Positions 12,007 through 22,494 of a stretch of 64,000 nucleotides of DNA are shown here, piece by piece. Within the stretch, counting starts at the first letter, position 1, and each line of letters begins with the position of its first letter. A model generated the notes under the pieces. It did no database searches. It was not told where the DNA came from and saw only the letters and a program-made list of their open reading frames with translations. The translations under genes were made by a program, and so were the position numbers. Where the stretch lies: NCBI GenBank assembly GCA_023374045.1, contig CM041783.1:98429298-98493297 (forward strand), read 5' to 3'. Origin of the DNA: Limonium bicolor. Its lineage: Eukaryota > Streptophyta > Magnoliopsida > Caryophyllales > Plumbaginaceae.

Positions 12007-13490
12007 ATGTCAGGAAGAGGTCCAGGTCGCCCTAGAGGAGGGGGCAATGACGGACCCGGCGCGCAGACGATAGCTGAGATCGTCGCCGCCACGGTAGCGC
12101 AGATGCTACCACAAAGTAATCCAAGCTGTGCAACAAACCAACAGAACCAACAAACTCAAGCGGGGCCAATCCCTCCCCCGCCACCCAGGGAAGCGAACTG
12201 GGTAAAAGCTGTAGCGGAACTCCGCCCTCCCTGCTTTAGGGGCGAGAGTGATCCGGCTAAGCTCGAGGCCTACATCTCCGAGATGGAGACGGCTTTCGAA
12301 ACCCTCGAAGCTCCTGCTGGAGTTCGAGAGTCAGAGTAGCAGCCTACTACCTCAAAGATGCTGCAATGGATTGGTGGAAGCTGGTTAAGCACGAGCACGT
12401 CAGTGACCCCACTTTCGACTGGGATTCCTTTGCATCTCTCCTCCGTTCAAAATACTACCCTGAGCATGTAAAGACTAAGAAAAGGCTAGAGCTAGACGCC
12501 TTGAAAATGACAGAAAGATGACTGTCGACGAGTACTACCGCACCCTTCACTTCTACTGCTCCGTTCCTCCCTTAATCTAGGATTACACCGGCAGGTGTTG
12601 GGTCGATCGCTTCTATGGCGGTCTGAGCATCGCCTCGGTACGGTATGAGCTATAGAAGATTTAACTCCATTCAGGTAACTATCAGTGAAACCCTAGTATC
12701 TTCCAAATTTTGGAATTCCGAGAAATTTCCTTGAATCCTTGAATCTTTTCTTATCCTTTTCATAAATAAGAATCCCGGCTAATACCTGAGATTCAGGAGT
12801 GTTATCACGCGGCTTCTCGGTGAAATCACTTGCCAATTAAGGATGAAGAAACCGCGCTGAAGCGCAAAGCTAACAACAAAACACCAGCAATGAGGAGCAG
12901 AACCAGGGGAAGAGATGGAAAAAGAAGAAGGGAATTTCTTTCAACAATCCCAAAAGAAATCCAGGGTGAGGCAGTGCCCATGCTGAGCAGGGCAAACCAG
13001 TGAGCTTCTTCAGCTTGGTTATTCTGCACCGGTGGCAGCAAAGCCACTGAGATCACACCCACCTATGGGTAAATTCCTAATCCAATCTGTATTCGTATAA
13101 GTAATGTATCTAGTATATCCACACACACATGTGTAACCTCTAACCTCAGGTTCTAGCTCCGGTGCCGCCCAAACCTTCGCCGATGGCCGCACCTATGTGT
13201 GCAGAAAGTGCAACCTAGGACCATCCCGGCAAGGACTGCTATGGGAGGGAAATCAAGTGCTATAGCTGCCAAAAACCCGGTCACACGCTAACAAGTTCCC
13301 AGAGAAGGGAGCCAAAGGGGAACTACCAAAGCTACAGACAGAGGGAAGGCAAGGAGGTTGCACCTGGTGATGCACCAGCCCAGCAGGCACCACAGGGACG
13401 GGATCCCGGGGACCTCCGAGGGGTGCACCTCAGAGGAGCCTGTCCTTCACGTGATTGACCGTGATGGGTCCGGTTCTAAGTCCGGCCCAG
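12007..13490 (+). pseudogene. gag: gag of the family A element, first copy (broken, three exons)
   Basis: Gag would form the virus-like particle. The start codon at 12007 directly follows TTCAG and opens MSGRGPGRPRGGG. The exon 1 core (about 12190-12500) carries the retrotransposon gag pattern with a tryptophan pair (DWWKL). Comparison with the better second copy gives exon 1 12007-12674, exon 2 12797-13068 and exon 3 13150-13490, with GT-AG borders. Exon 3 encodes two CCHC-like zinc knuckles (about 13198-13300). This copy has several 1-nt indels in 12300-12680 and elsewhere, so no single frame runs through. The region is much noisier than its partner at 22495, and part of the damage may be assembly error. 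Its last exon ends in CCCAG before GTAATA, the donor for the AlkB or protease exon. Confidence 0.8.
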
Positions 13491-13641
13491 GTAATATCTA
13501 ACCTTTAATCCTGAAGTAGCATGTCTAAGTATTAGAGTAACTGTATGAGTGAATGCATGAGTAAATAAAATGAAGTGTGTATTAGCATAAAATGAAGTAG
13601 TTGAAACTAGTACTCACCGTAGACGAAATTTGTAACCATAG

Positions 13642-14370
13642 GAAGCTTTAGTATCTGTTACCCAATACCGGTAAACTTGAATCAAGAAGAGATCGACATC
13701 ACCAACCCACGACTACACCAACAAACAGTGTCAGGTCATCCGACCAGGTATGATCTTACTAAGGGATACCTGACACCCGAAGCGCAAATCTCAATCATCC
13801 GATGATGCAACGAGCTAGGAACGGGTCAAGGTGGATTTTACACACCCGAATTCCCGGTGGAGCGAAGATGAAGCTGAAGATGATGTGCTTGGGAAAGACT
13901 GGAATCCTTATACCAAGGCATACCAGGAGACACGAACACAAGATGGAGCGACGCCACCGACAATACCGCCAGAGTTTCAGACACTCGTCACACAAGCAGT
14001 AGAATTGCACAACAATGCGAACCTGAACCGATCCTCGCACTTGAAGCGGATCTCTGTATCGTCAACTTCTATGAGAAGGAAGGACTACTTGGGTTACACC
14101 AAGACAAGGACGAGACAGCGGGAATCTCTTGAACAAGGAGTGCCCGTAGTGTCTTGGTCCATTGGTGATGACGCCGTATTCCTGTATAGCGAGCAGAAGC
14201 GTGTGGACCTCGCACAGAAAACTGGTATTGAGATCAGGAGATGTCCTAATCATGGGTGGAAACTCTAGGATGCTGTATCACGGGATCAACAAGATCAAGT
14301 TGAATACGGCACCCGGCAATAATCAATGCCACACACATGAAACCAGGACGCCTGAACCTTACCTTTAGAA
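13642..14370 (+). pseudogene. AlkB-like (ALKBH1-type) exon, first copy, frameshifted
   Basis: This is the homologue of the better copy at 24143-24880. It is recognisable by a PPTIPPEFQTL-like stretch, VPVVSWSIGDDAVFLYS, the GDVLIMGG segment and RLNLTFR near the end, found in different frames. Several 1-nt changes interrupt it: a shift shared with the second copy near 13855, one near 13895, a missing A near 14003 that puts the HxD iron-binding motif out of frame until about 14125, and an extra A near 14219. The end reads TAT AAA rather than the TAT TAA stop of copy two. An AATAAA follows at 14446. As it stands it could not encode an active dioxygenase. Confidence 0.8.
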
Positions 14371-14445
14371 AGTATAAAATTCAAAGTATCATGTAATCTA
14401 TTAGTAACGTGTATTAGAGACACGCTTGTATGATGGTTGGTTATC

Positions 14446-14451
14446 AATAAA
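14446..14451 (+). promoter_or_regulatory. Candidate poly(A) signal after the AlkB exon
   Basis: AATAAA lies about 80 bp after the AlkB end and before the protease acceptor at 14517. It is conserved in the second copy at 24949. It could end a short gag-AlkB transcript, or it may be a remnant of a captured host 3' UTR. Confidence 0.4.
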
Positions 14452-14565
14452 GAGCAGTGTTGATTTAATTCCACTTGTGTCCACCATCAATACTTATCCA
14501 ATTGTGAATCCAATAGGTTGTGGACTCGGTACCGAAGGTAACCTGAGCATCCTCACCGAAGCACA

Positions 14566-14935
14566 AGCCGGCAGGAGCGGCACCATCCTAACGGGAACCT
14601 TCCCAGTAAATGGCATTGATGCCAAGTATTATTCGACTCCGGCGCCTCTCACACTTTCATATCACCATCCTTTGTGAAGAGGTTAAGCTAGATGCGGATG
14701 AGCTACCGAACTTCATGGTTACTCTCCCATCGAAGGAGCGAGTAAAGTGCACCAAGTATTATCAAATCAGCCACAATCCAAATCAAAGGCGAATCGTTTC
14801 CCATTTCCTTCATCGAATTCAATGGATTGGGATTCGACGTAATCATTGGAATGAATTGGTTGGAGCGGCACAAGGGTAGAATCCTCTGCGCCGAGCATCG
14901 TTTGCTGCTCAAGAGTCCTTCTGGGGTTACTGTAT
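14566..14935 (+). pseudogene. Retrotransposon aspartic protease domain
   Basis: The protease matures Gag-Pol. Visible parts are GTFPVNGIDAK, then after a 1-nt shift FDSGASHTFI with the catalytic DSG, and further on GFDVIIGMNWLERHKG, a block that follows the second half of the fold in Ty3/gypsy proteins. At least two frameshifts separate these blocks. The linker to RT contains a decayed stretch (about 14940-15060). Confidence 0.8.
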
Positions 14936-15129
14936 CTTACCGCCAGAGACCGAGAGAGCCTTCGACCACATTATATCTGCTATGGCCATGTACCGGGAGC
15001 TCAGAAAGGGCCAAGGAAGTATATCTGTGTTATGTGCAAAGACCTAGAGAGAGATCCAGAGTTCAATGACGATGTACCCATTGTATCCGAATTCCCTGAT
15101 GTATTCCCTAAGGAGTTACCCGGCATGCC

Positions 15130-15900
15130 ACCACCGAGAGCAGTGGAATTTGAAATTGATCTATGCCAGGTACCGGTCCCATTGCCAGGGCACCGTACCG
15201 CATGGCACCTGCAGAAATGACCGAACTAAAAGAGCAGTTAAGAGACCTTCTAGACAAAGGGTTTATACGCCCGAGCGTATCACCCTGGGGAGCACCGTTC
15301 TCTTTGTGAAGAAGAAGGACGGTAGCCTCCGACTTTGCATTGACTACCGTGAGCTGAATGCGGTTACAGTCAAAAACAAATACCCTGCCACGTATCGACG
15401 ACCTATTCGACCAGTTGAAAGGAGCCTCAGTCTTCTCCAAGATCGACCTCCGCTCGGGTATCATCAGATTGCAATCAAAGAGCAAGACATTGAGAAAACG
15501 GCATTCCGTACCAGATATGGCCACTATGAATTCACAGTGATGCCATTCGGTTTGTCAAACACACCAGCAAAATTCATGGATCTATGAATCGACTATTCAG
15601 CGAGCAGTTAGACACTTCAGTGGTTTCTTCATCGATGACATTATGTATACTCAAAATCACCAGAGAACATGAAACCCACTTGAGGAAAGTGCTTGAGACA
15701 CTGCGCGAGAACCAGCTGTATGCGAAGTTCTCCAAATGCGAGTTTTGGCTTGATCAGGTATCATCTTGGACATGTCATCTTGAGCGCAGGTATCTCGGTT
15801 GACCCTTCTAAGATAAAAGCTGTACGATCATGGCCTAGACCCAAGACTGTTACCGACATTAGGAGCTTTCTTGGTCTAGCCGTTACTACCGGAGATTTGT
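15130..15900 (+). pseudogene. Reverse transcriptase domain
   Basis: Landmarks in order: [20 protein letters not shown] (15307-15366), KIDLRSGYHQI (about 15440-15474), [20 protein letters not shown] (15527-15587), the catalytic FIDDI (15628-15642), then a thumb region with ENQLYAKFSKCEFW and WPRPKTVTDIRSFLGL. These are Ty3/gypsy RT blocks. They fall in all three frames because of small indels, so this copy is inactive as written. Confidence 0.9.
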
Positions 15901-16049
15901 AAGGGACTTCTCAAAAGTCGCTAAGCCCATGACTACATTGATGAAGAAAGATGCACCGTTTGTATGGACACACGAGTGCGATTGTCATTTCAGAAACTTA
16001 AAGACTCATTGACCTCAGCGCCCGTCCTTACTCTTCCAGAGGGCAGAGG

Positions 16050-16400
16050 GATTTGAGGTGTACTGTGATGCATCAGGCAAAGGTATGGGATGCGTACTCA
16101 TGCAACATGGCAAGGTTGTTGCTTATGCCTCCCGCCAGCTGAAAAAGCATGAGGAGAATTACCTGACTCACGACTTAGAGTTAGGGCCATTGTCTTCGCC
16201 CTGAAGATATGACAACACTATCTCTATGGGTAAGCATCACCATCTACTCCGACCATAAGAGCTTACAGTATGTATTCACTCAGAAAGAATTGAACTTGAG
16301 ACAGAGAAGATGGATGGAATTTCTTTCAGATTATGACATCAACTTGCAGTATAAGGAGGGAAGGCAAACATTGTAGCCGACACCCTGAGCCGTCGAGCAC
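16050..16400 (+). pseudogene. RNase H domain
   Basis: [17 protein letters not shown] begins near 16053 and is followed by [40 protein letters not shown] and, after a shift, ADTLSRR. These are the usual acidic and basic landmarks of gypsy RNase H. Frameshifts occur near 16180, 16210-16230 and 16365. Confidence 0.85.
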
Positions 16401-16599
16401 ACTCGCTCCATTCGCTACTCGCTTCTTCTAGCTTGGTTGACGAGGTGCGAGACGCTCAGTTGAGCGACCTTACCTAACCGAAATCAGACACAAGATCGAG
16501 AATGGTACATTTGAGAAGAAAAGTATGACTTCAAGCTACATGAAGACGGTTTGATTCGGTTGAATGGCAGGCTATGCGTCCCCGAAGCAATGCTGAGCT

Positions 16600-17400
16600 A
16601 AGGGATCGCATCCTGCGAGAGTCACATTGTTCCACATTGTCAGTTCATCCGGAGCCTCCAAGATGTACAAAGACATGAAGAGGTACTTCTGGTGGTCTGG
16701 AATGAAATCAGATGTGACGGAATTTGTATTGAGATGCTTAACATGCCAAAAGGTGAAATTTGAACATCGTAGACCGGGCAGAATGGTACAATCGATGCCA
16801 GTTCCGGAGTGGAAATTTCATGATATCTCCATGGATTTTGTTGTAGGACTCCCACCTGCTAGGGGAGGACTCAACATGATCTGGGTTGTAGTAGATCGCC
16901 TTACCAAGGTTGCCAGATTCATACCGATGAAGGACACCTGGAAGGTAGTAAAGCTAGCTGAGCTTTTCGATAAGGAGATTATCAGACACCACGGAGTCCC
17001 TAAGACCATAGTATCTGACCGCGACACCAGATTTCTTTCGAGATACTGGAGAGCTACAAGGGAAGCGTTGGGTACGGAATTGAAGTTGAGTACCGCCTTC
17101 CATCCTCAGACCGACGGTCAGACAGAAAGGACCATCCAGACACTGGAGGACATGCTTCGGGCATGTGCTTGGACTTTCAGGGTAGTTGGTTAGATAAGCT
17201 TCATCTTATCGAGTTCTCGTATAATAATAGTTATCACGCCTCGATTAAGATGTCGCCTTTCCAAGCTCTATACGGTAGACCTTGCCGTACACCCTTGTGT
17301 TGGAATGAGTCAAGTGAAACGGTCATAATAGGACCGGAGTATCTTGAGCAAGTCAAGCTGAAGTGCAACAGATTAGAGCTAACATGAAGGCAGCCCAGGA
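16600..17400 (+). pseudogene. Integrase
   Basis: The zinc-binding HHCC region starts just upstream (SVHPGASKMYKDMKRYFWW, then CLTCQKVK). The catalytic core is open from 16627 to 17193, with D at 16834-16836, D at 17017-17019 (VSDRDTRF) and E at 17125-17127. The last two are separated by 35 residues, the D-D-35-E triad. A frameshift near 17180 separates it from the next block (DKLHLIEFSYNNSYHASI, then PFQALYGRPCRTP). The function would be insertion of element cDNA into chromatin. Confidence 0.9.
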
Positions 17401-17421
17401 TAGACAGAATCCTATGCGGAT

Positions 17422-17871
17422 GTGAGACGACGCGACCTTGAGTTCGCCGTGGGCGACCAAGTGTTCTTGCGAGTTTCACCTATGAAGGGTGTCTTCAGAT
17501 TTGGTCAGAAGGGTAAGCTAAGCCCAAAGTTTGTAGGGTCGTACACTATCACCGAAAGAGTTGGATCTGTAGCCTACAGGTTAGCACTACCTGAGGACTT
17601 GGGGCGTGTCCATGATGTATTTCATGTGTCACAACTCAAGAAGTATATTGCTGATCCTTCTCACGTCTTAGAGCCCGAGAGACTATCCATCGAGCCGACT
17701 ATGCGATATGTTGAAACCCCAGTGAGAATCCTGGATAGGAAGACCAGAGACACTCGCCATAAGTCTATACGAATGGTGAAGGTCCTATGGTCAAACCATG
17801 ATGTCGAAGAAGCGACATGGGAGTTGGAAGATGCCATGAAGGCTAACTACCCACAGCTGTTCATAGACTAG
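17422..17871 (+). CDS. Integrase C-terminal (GPF-type) and chromodomain-like segment of pol
   Basis: An intact 149-codon stretch that in a working element would be the end of Pol, not a separate protein. It contains FAVGDQVFLRVSPMKG, KLSPKFVGSYTI and HDVFHVSQLKKYI, typical of the integrase C-terminus, then VKVLWSNHDVEEATWELEDA near the end. The VEEATWE block is the chromodomain-like signature that chromoviruses use to direct integration to chromatin. The same segment, on the minus strand, is part of each unit of the tandem array at 58021 and 62221. Confidence 0.85.
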   Translation: MRRRDLEFAVGDQVFLRVSPMKGVFRFGQKGKLSPKFVGSYTITERVGSVAYRLALPEDLGRVHDVFHVSQLKKYIADPSHVLEPERLSIEPTMRYVETPVRILDRKTRDTRHKSIRMVKVLWSNHDVEEATWELEDAMKANYPQLFID

Positions 17872-18312
17872 AGAGTCTAGTATTTAGCAATACGGGTACG
17901 GGTCGTACCCCTTTTAAGGGGGGTAGAGCCCTTTTGCTTTTGCATTGCTTCGGGGTAAGCATTGCTTAGTATGTAGGTATTGTAATAAACCTTGTATGGC
18001 ACATGTAGTGTGAGTGAAGTTGGTATGTGTACGTATGTGTAATGTGTAGTGTATTAGTGTATTTGTATGATGGATGAGGTATGTGTAATGTGTATTGTGA
18101 ATGGTAATGATGTATTGCGTATTGTGGAATGGTATGTATGGAAAAGTTGAATGTGTATGTGAATTGCGTATGATGCTTGAAGCGTGTATGTTTGCAATGT
18201 GAATGGAGTAAACACCTCATAGGTGTAGTAAGACACATTAGTGCTATTGGTTTGCCTAATGAGTAGAATTAAGTAAACCATTAACCTTGAGCAACTTTGA
18301 GGGCAAAGTTTC
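17872..18312 (+). other. 3' untranslated stretch between pol and PPT
   Basis: A non-coding stretch with a second PPT-like tract at 17912-17930 and many TGTGTA/ATGTGT-rich motifs. It ends in TTGAGCAACTTTGAGGGCAA just before the terminal PPT. It is kept, in reverse, at 57571-58020 and 61770-62220. Confidence 0.7.
17912..17930 (+). other. Second PPT-like tract, family A
   Basis: CCTTTTAAGGGGGGTAGAG is almost the same as the terminal PPT (TTAAGGGGGGTAGA) and lies about 400 bp upstream, just after the pol stop. Confidence 0.6.
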
Positions 18313-18327
18313 TTAAGGGGGGTAGAT
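18313..18327 (+). other. Polypurine tract, family A
   Basis: TTAAGGGGGGTAGAT directly precedes the 3' LTR start TGAAATACCCC. Position and composition are those of the plus-strand primer of LTR retrotransposons. Confidence 0.9.
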
Positions 18328-21300
18328 TGAAATACCCCGTAATTAAAAATAGTGATTAATTAGACTAATGAATAATTTAGAGGCTTGATTAAGTATAAAT
18401 AATCATAAGGGAACAAATCCCGAAGAAAACGGATCCTTAAAACGGATTAAAATCACTAACAAACCTAAAGCACGTTTTTCGAGGTAACCGGGAAAACGTG
18501 TCTTTAGGGGTCAAATAGACTCGACTCGTAACAATTTGGTCAACTAAATAATCATTAATAAATATTAGTGAAGCTTTAGAACCAATAAAAATCAAGAAAA
18601 CGAGAAATTAGTAAAAACTGTCAAAAACAGGAAGTTGTGGGGTAGAAGTATAAATAATAAAACTTATGTGTCCACTTTTAAAATAAAAAGTGAAGTTGCG
18701 TGTGGTGTGTATGCCAGCCGATGGGCTCCCCCTCTCACTCTCACACACTCTATTTATTCTCTCTTATTACAAACAAACAAAACTAATAAAGAAAACTAAC
18801 TTACTTTATTACTTTCCTCCCTCACTCACAAACTCTCTCTCCTCCCCTCATTCTCTTCTCTCACGCGAATTCCCTCCCTCACTCTCTCTGATTTTCTTCC
18901 TTTCTTCTCAAACCGAGCAGCCATGGAAGAATGAGAAAAACAACACAAATATTCACTTCTCTCCTCTTGTAACCTCCCTTAAGCTCTTCCAAAATTATAA
19001 AAAGACCACCATTGGAATCCTCTCACCAAGAGCTACATTTCCATCTTTCCAAAATTCGAAAACCTACAATTTCATTTTTATGGGTATGTCCCATTTGGAG
19101 CTTGAACACCACCATTAGAAGGCCCTCCTTCTCCTTGTTCTTTTGAGGTTAAAACCTTCTTGAAACTCCTTCGTTTTTCTTGTCTTATGAGCAAAACGAA
19201 TTTAAGCTAAAACCCTTGTTTGGCCTCCTGTATCCTAGCCGATTTTGGCATCTTGGTGGAGTTGGAATCTTGTTCTCGAGCCACTCCAAACTCTATTTAC
19301 ACCCTTGCAAGGTAATGAGAATTCTAAACCCTAAAACCTACTTAAAGCTTAATAATAGTTAGGGTTAGTTTATAGTGTATTGAAATGTGTATGTATATGG
19401 GTTGTAGAGTAGAGAATTTGTGGTTACAAAACCGGTAGAGAGAGAAGGAAGAAAGAAGCAAGAAGAAGGAAAGAAAATCTAGAAGGAAAAATAAGGTAAG
19501 AATGCTTTTTTTTGTGTAACTTGGTATATATATGTATGTAACAGTTTTTGGTAGTTTGAAATGAGTAATGGAAATGGTAGTGTAATAGTAGTGTAATGTG
19601 TAGGAGGATATAAGTATTTTGAAGCCTTAAAAGACATTTTAAAACGCCACAATTGAGATGGGAATTACATGTTGAGTGCAGGAATTTAAAAGTGTTAGTG
19701 TGTAGTATTGTGTTGGAGAATTGGTATATTAATGCTGTTTACAAACAGGTGAAATGAGTGATGATTTGGGAACTAGAATATGTGGTGAGAGTGTAAAAAT
19801 ATAGGGGAGGTTATGTCAAAATTTATATAGGATTAGAACACTTAGTGAATTTTAAACTAGGTGACTAATGTGAGTGTGTAACAGATTTTGTTTGAGATAG
19901 ATAGGGGGTAAGTTAAGAGAGATAGTTAAGGAAGTTATAGTGCATTGTAAGTTTTTAAAAATGACATTATAAGAGGGAGCTAAGATGTAGAAGATGGGAG
20001 TTAAAATCTGTAGCATAATATAGTAAGGGGAGAAAAACTGTGTATGTGTTGAGTAGAAACTTAGAGAATTGTGTATATAAGTTAGTATAGGATTGTGTAA
20101 TGAATTAGGGAATGAATTAGCATGACTTAGGGTGTTTAACTATACCAAAACATGTTAGGATGTATGTAGGAAGATTGGGGAAGCAATGGGTGAATTGGGG
20201 AAGAAAAATAAAATTTGTAGCAAGGTTCTGACTTCGTCCGACCCAGACGGTGAGTCGGACGTGGGTCGGATGGGCTTGAGAAACGAAAATCAACCTTTCT
20301 GGAATGGTCCGACCCAGGGCCGTGAGTCGGACGTGGGTCGGACATGGCTTAAACAACGAACCATGAACTTACTGGAATGGTCCGACCCAGGACCGTGAGT
20401 CGGACATGGGTCGGACATGCAAATTTTTACAATGTCGAAGTTTCTGACTTCGTCCGACCCAGACGGTGAGTCGGACGTGGGTCGGACAGAGCTTGGACGA
20501 AGGACCAAAACCTTCTGGAATGGTCCACCCAGAGAGTATGGGTCGGACGGAATAGTGCTGGGTCGGACAGGGAAAATTTCAGAGAACGAACTCTACTGGA
20601 ATGGTCCAACCCAGGGCTTGGGTCGGACGGTGGGTCGGACGGCCCTATACTTACAAAAAAAAAACAGTAAGCTTATAACTAGTATATATATATATATATA
20701 GGTATACCCACCTATACATATGTATATATATAGGTATGTAAACCATGGACAAGTAATGGAAAGTAAGTAAAATGAAATATAAGTGTAAGGAATGTAAAGC
20801 CCTAGTAAGTATGGATTAGTAAACACCAAAGTAGTTGAGTTAAGATTAATAATAGTTAGATTAATCATTCAATTGTATGCATATCATAGGATTTGATTTG
20901 TGACACCGGAAGGACGTTTGGAAACACGTACGACGGTGAACGGTATGGATTCCTCATGCCCCGTATGCTATCTTGGTTACTCTGATTTGTGTGTTGTGTG
21001 CTAATTGATCACCAAATAAGAAATGCACGAATCGGAGTTAATATGCATACTTGTGAATATTTTGTGTTGTATGTTGTGAATATTCTCTTAAATTTTAGTT
21101 TGTATAATTCATGAAATGTATGGATGAATATGAATGCTTGTATGAATGTTGCAATGTATTGTGACCGATTGTGATGCGTTTGGACTTCTAACTTATTCCT
21201 AACAAGCTAACCATCCTAACTTAAATTGGTAATTAAATTGGAATGAGTAGAAGTCCGATATAGTTTCGGCCACGCGTGAGGATGCGGAGTCACGAGAGGT

Positions 21301-22268
21301 TGGCTCCAATTCCTGACTCTTAAACTGGTCCGCGGCCCAAATCCCTTAAGTGGGTAGCATCCCGGATTGGTGAGTCAAGTAAATCCCGGAGGTGGGACGG
21401 CGTAGTCCCCAGGGCCGGAGGTCCCGACGACTTAACTTGAGTATAAGTAAGTAAGCAAGAATGAGTAAGTAAAGTAAATGAAAGTAAGTAATTGTAAGTA
21501 AGAAAAAGTAAGTAATGAGTAAAAGAGTAAAAGCATTCCGATTAACCCGGATGCATAATTTGGCTAACCTTGTGAAGGTAAGTAAGATGTGTACTATTAT
21601 ATTGTTGCCTTGAATTGTGTAACGAACTGTATTAGCATGTATGTTGTATGCAAAGCATGTATGTATGAAAATAATGAACAGCATGTCTAGTGGACGTCAA
21701 ATAGTCGCGTGCCCTAGCTAGCACGCGGTATATGCGGAGTTTATACGCAGCGTTTGCTGAGCCCCTTGGGGCACCATTTTTACTACACGCAGGTACTCGA
21801 GAGTGATGAAGATGTGAAGACTCAATTTTATTTCTTTATCTCTTTTGGATGTAAACATTGAATTATGATGGGTTGTACTGAGTAGTACATGGCTGTAGTT
21901 TTTGATTAGCCGGTGTACCATGGGGTACACCTTTTTGGGATATTGATAGAATGGGAATTGGTATAGATGAGTGGCTAGTGGGAACTCATTATTTTGGGAA
22001 GCTTGAATTGGGATGTAAGTATGCACTTTAAATACTCGGTGATCCAAGAATTGTAAGCATGTTATGTTTCGGTAATGGTAAGCAATGTTTTTAGTAGTCG
22101 GTATATTATGTTCATCAGACCGTTACTGTAAGTAGCATAGCCTAGCTAGCCGTATGGGCGGTTAGCGGCGTTGTATCACCCGCCGTAGTAAGTAGTAATA
22201 TTCCGCTGCGAACTCGTAGGATTAACAGAACGATTAGACGGTAAGCATAGGATTAGCAGTTGGGGTGA
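18328..22268 (+). repeat. Family A 3' LTR, also 5' LTR of the second interior
   Basis: A near-complete copy of 7808-11780 with TATA box at 18649-18656, splice donor at 19495/19496 and hairpin array at 20236-20643. Its end lacks a few bases of the usual GTTACA, and a PBS follows at 22275. It therefore serves as 3' LTR of the left element and as 5' LTR of the interior to its right. Confidence 0.9.
20236..20643 (+). repeat. LTR hairpin array, GTCCGACCCA type (partner LTR)
   Basis: The same array as at 9726-10143, with the same spacers. One unit has TGGTCCACCC and another TGGTCCAACCC, small losses in one arm of the stem. Confidence 0.8.
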
Positions 22269-22274
22269 AAAAAG

Positions 22275-22302
22275 TGGTATCAGAGCGTAGTTACGCTCTG
22301 AT
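22275..22302 (+). other. Primer-binding site and hairpin of the second interior
   Basis: TGGTATCAGAGC is followed by the same perfect 11-bp ATCAGAGCGTA / TACGCTCTGAT hairpin (22279-22302) as in the first copy. Confidence 0.85.
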
Positions 22303-22345
22303 GTCCATAGTACCGAGCATAGGGGATTACCGAGTTAGGATTCAA

Positions 22346-22425
22346 CCGTCTTAAGACGGATACTTAGAAACCTAACTAGGAACTACCGTTATTAATAACG
22401 GATACCCTTGACGTTCTTAGGAACG
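22346..22425 (+). other. Gag leader palindromes of the second interior
   Basis: CCGTCTTAAGACGG (22346-22359), CCGTTATTAATAACGG (22386-22401) and CGTTC-TTAG-GAACG (22412-22425), unchanged from the first copy. Confidence 0.55.
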
Positions 22426-22494
22426 ATACTTTGCTTAAATTCCAAGACCTTTGAGTCATATCTTGCAAGCCTAATGTAACTGTTAAATATTCAG

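Larger units (their letters stand above)
14517..17871 (+). pseudogene. pol: pol polyprotein (PR-RT-RH-INT-chromodomain), frameshifted
   Basis: The predicted first exon border is AATAG|GT at 14516/14517. Reading from here gives GCGLGTEGNLSILTEAQ in the frame that continues from the gag donor at 13490. Order: aspartic protease (active site DSGAS at 14635-14649), reverse transcriptase, RNase H, integrase and a C-terminal chromodomain-like segment, with the stop at 17869-17871. This order defines Ty3/gypsy. At least half a dozen frameshifts interrupt the protease, RT and RNase H parts. The integrase core and the C-terminal segment remain open. No separate pol start codon is evident, which fits a gag-pol fusion made by splicing. 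Confidence 0.85.
7808..22268 (+). mobile_element. Family A Ty3/gypsy retrotransposon with AlkB exon
   Basis: This is a full LTR-interior-LTR structure: 5' LTR 7808-11780, PBS at 11786, gag 12007-13490, AlkB exon 13642-14370, pol 14517-17871, PPT at 18313-18327 and 3' LTR 18328-22268. The order PR-RT-RNase H-integrase marks it as Ty3/gypsy, and the C-terminal chromodomain-like segment suggests a chromovirus. The two LTRs are very similar along their length, differing mostly by small indels, so the insertion looks young. A second interior follows the right LTR directly, so the element is part of a tandem LTR-interior-LTR-interior arrangement. The coding regions have several frameshifts. Confidence 0.9.

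Noticed and set aside
15108..15524. 138-codon antisense frame
   Set aside because: It is the shadow of the reverse transcriptase on the other strand.
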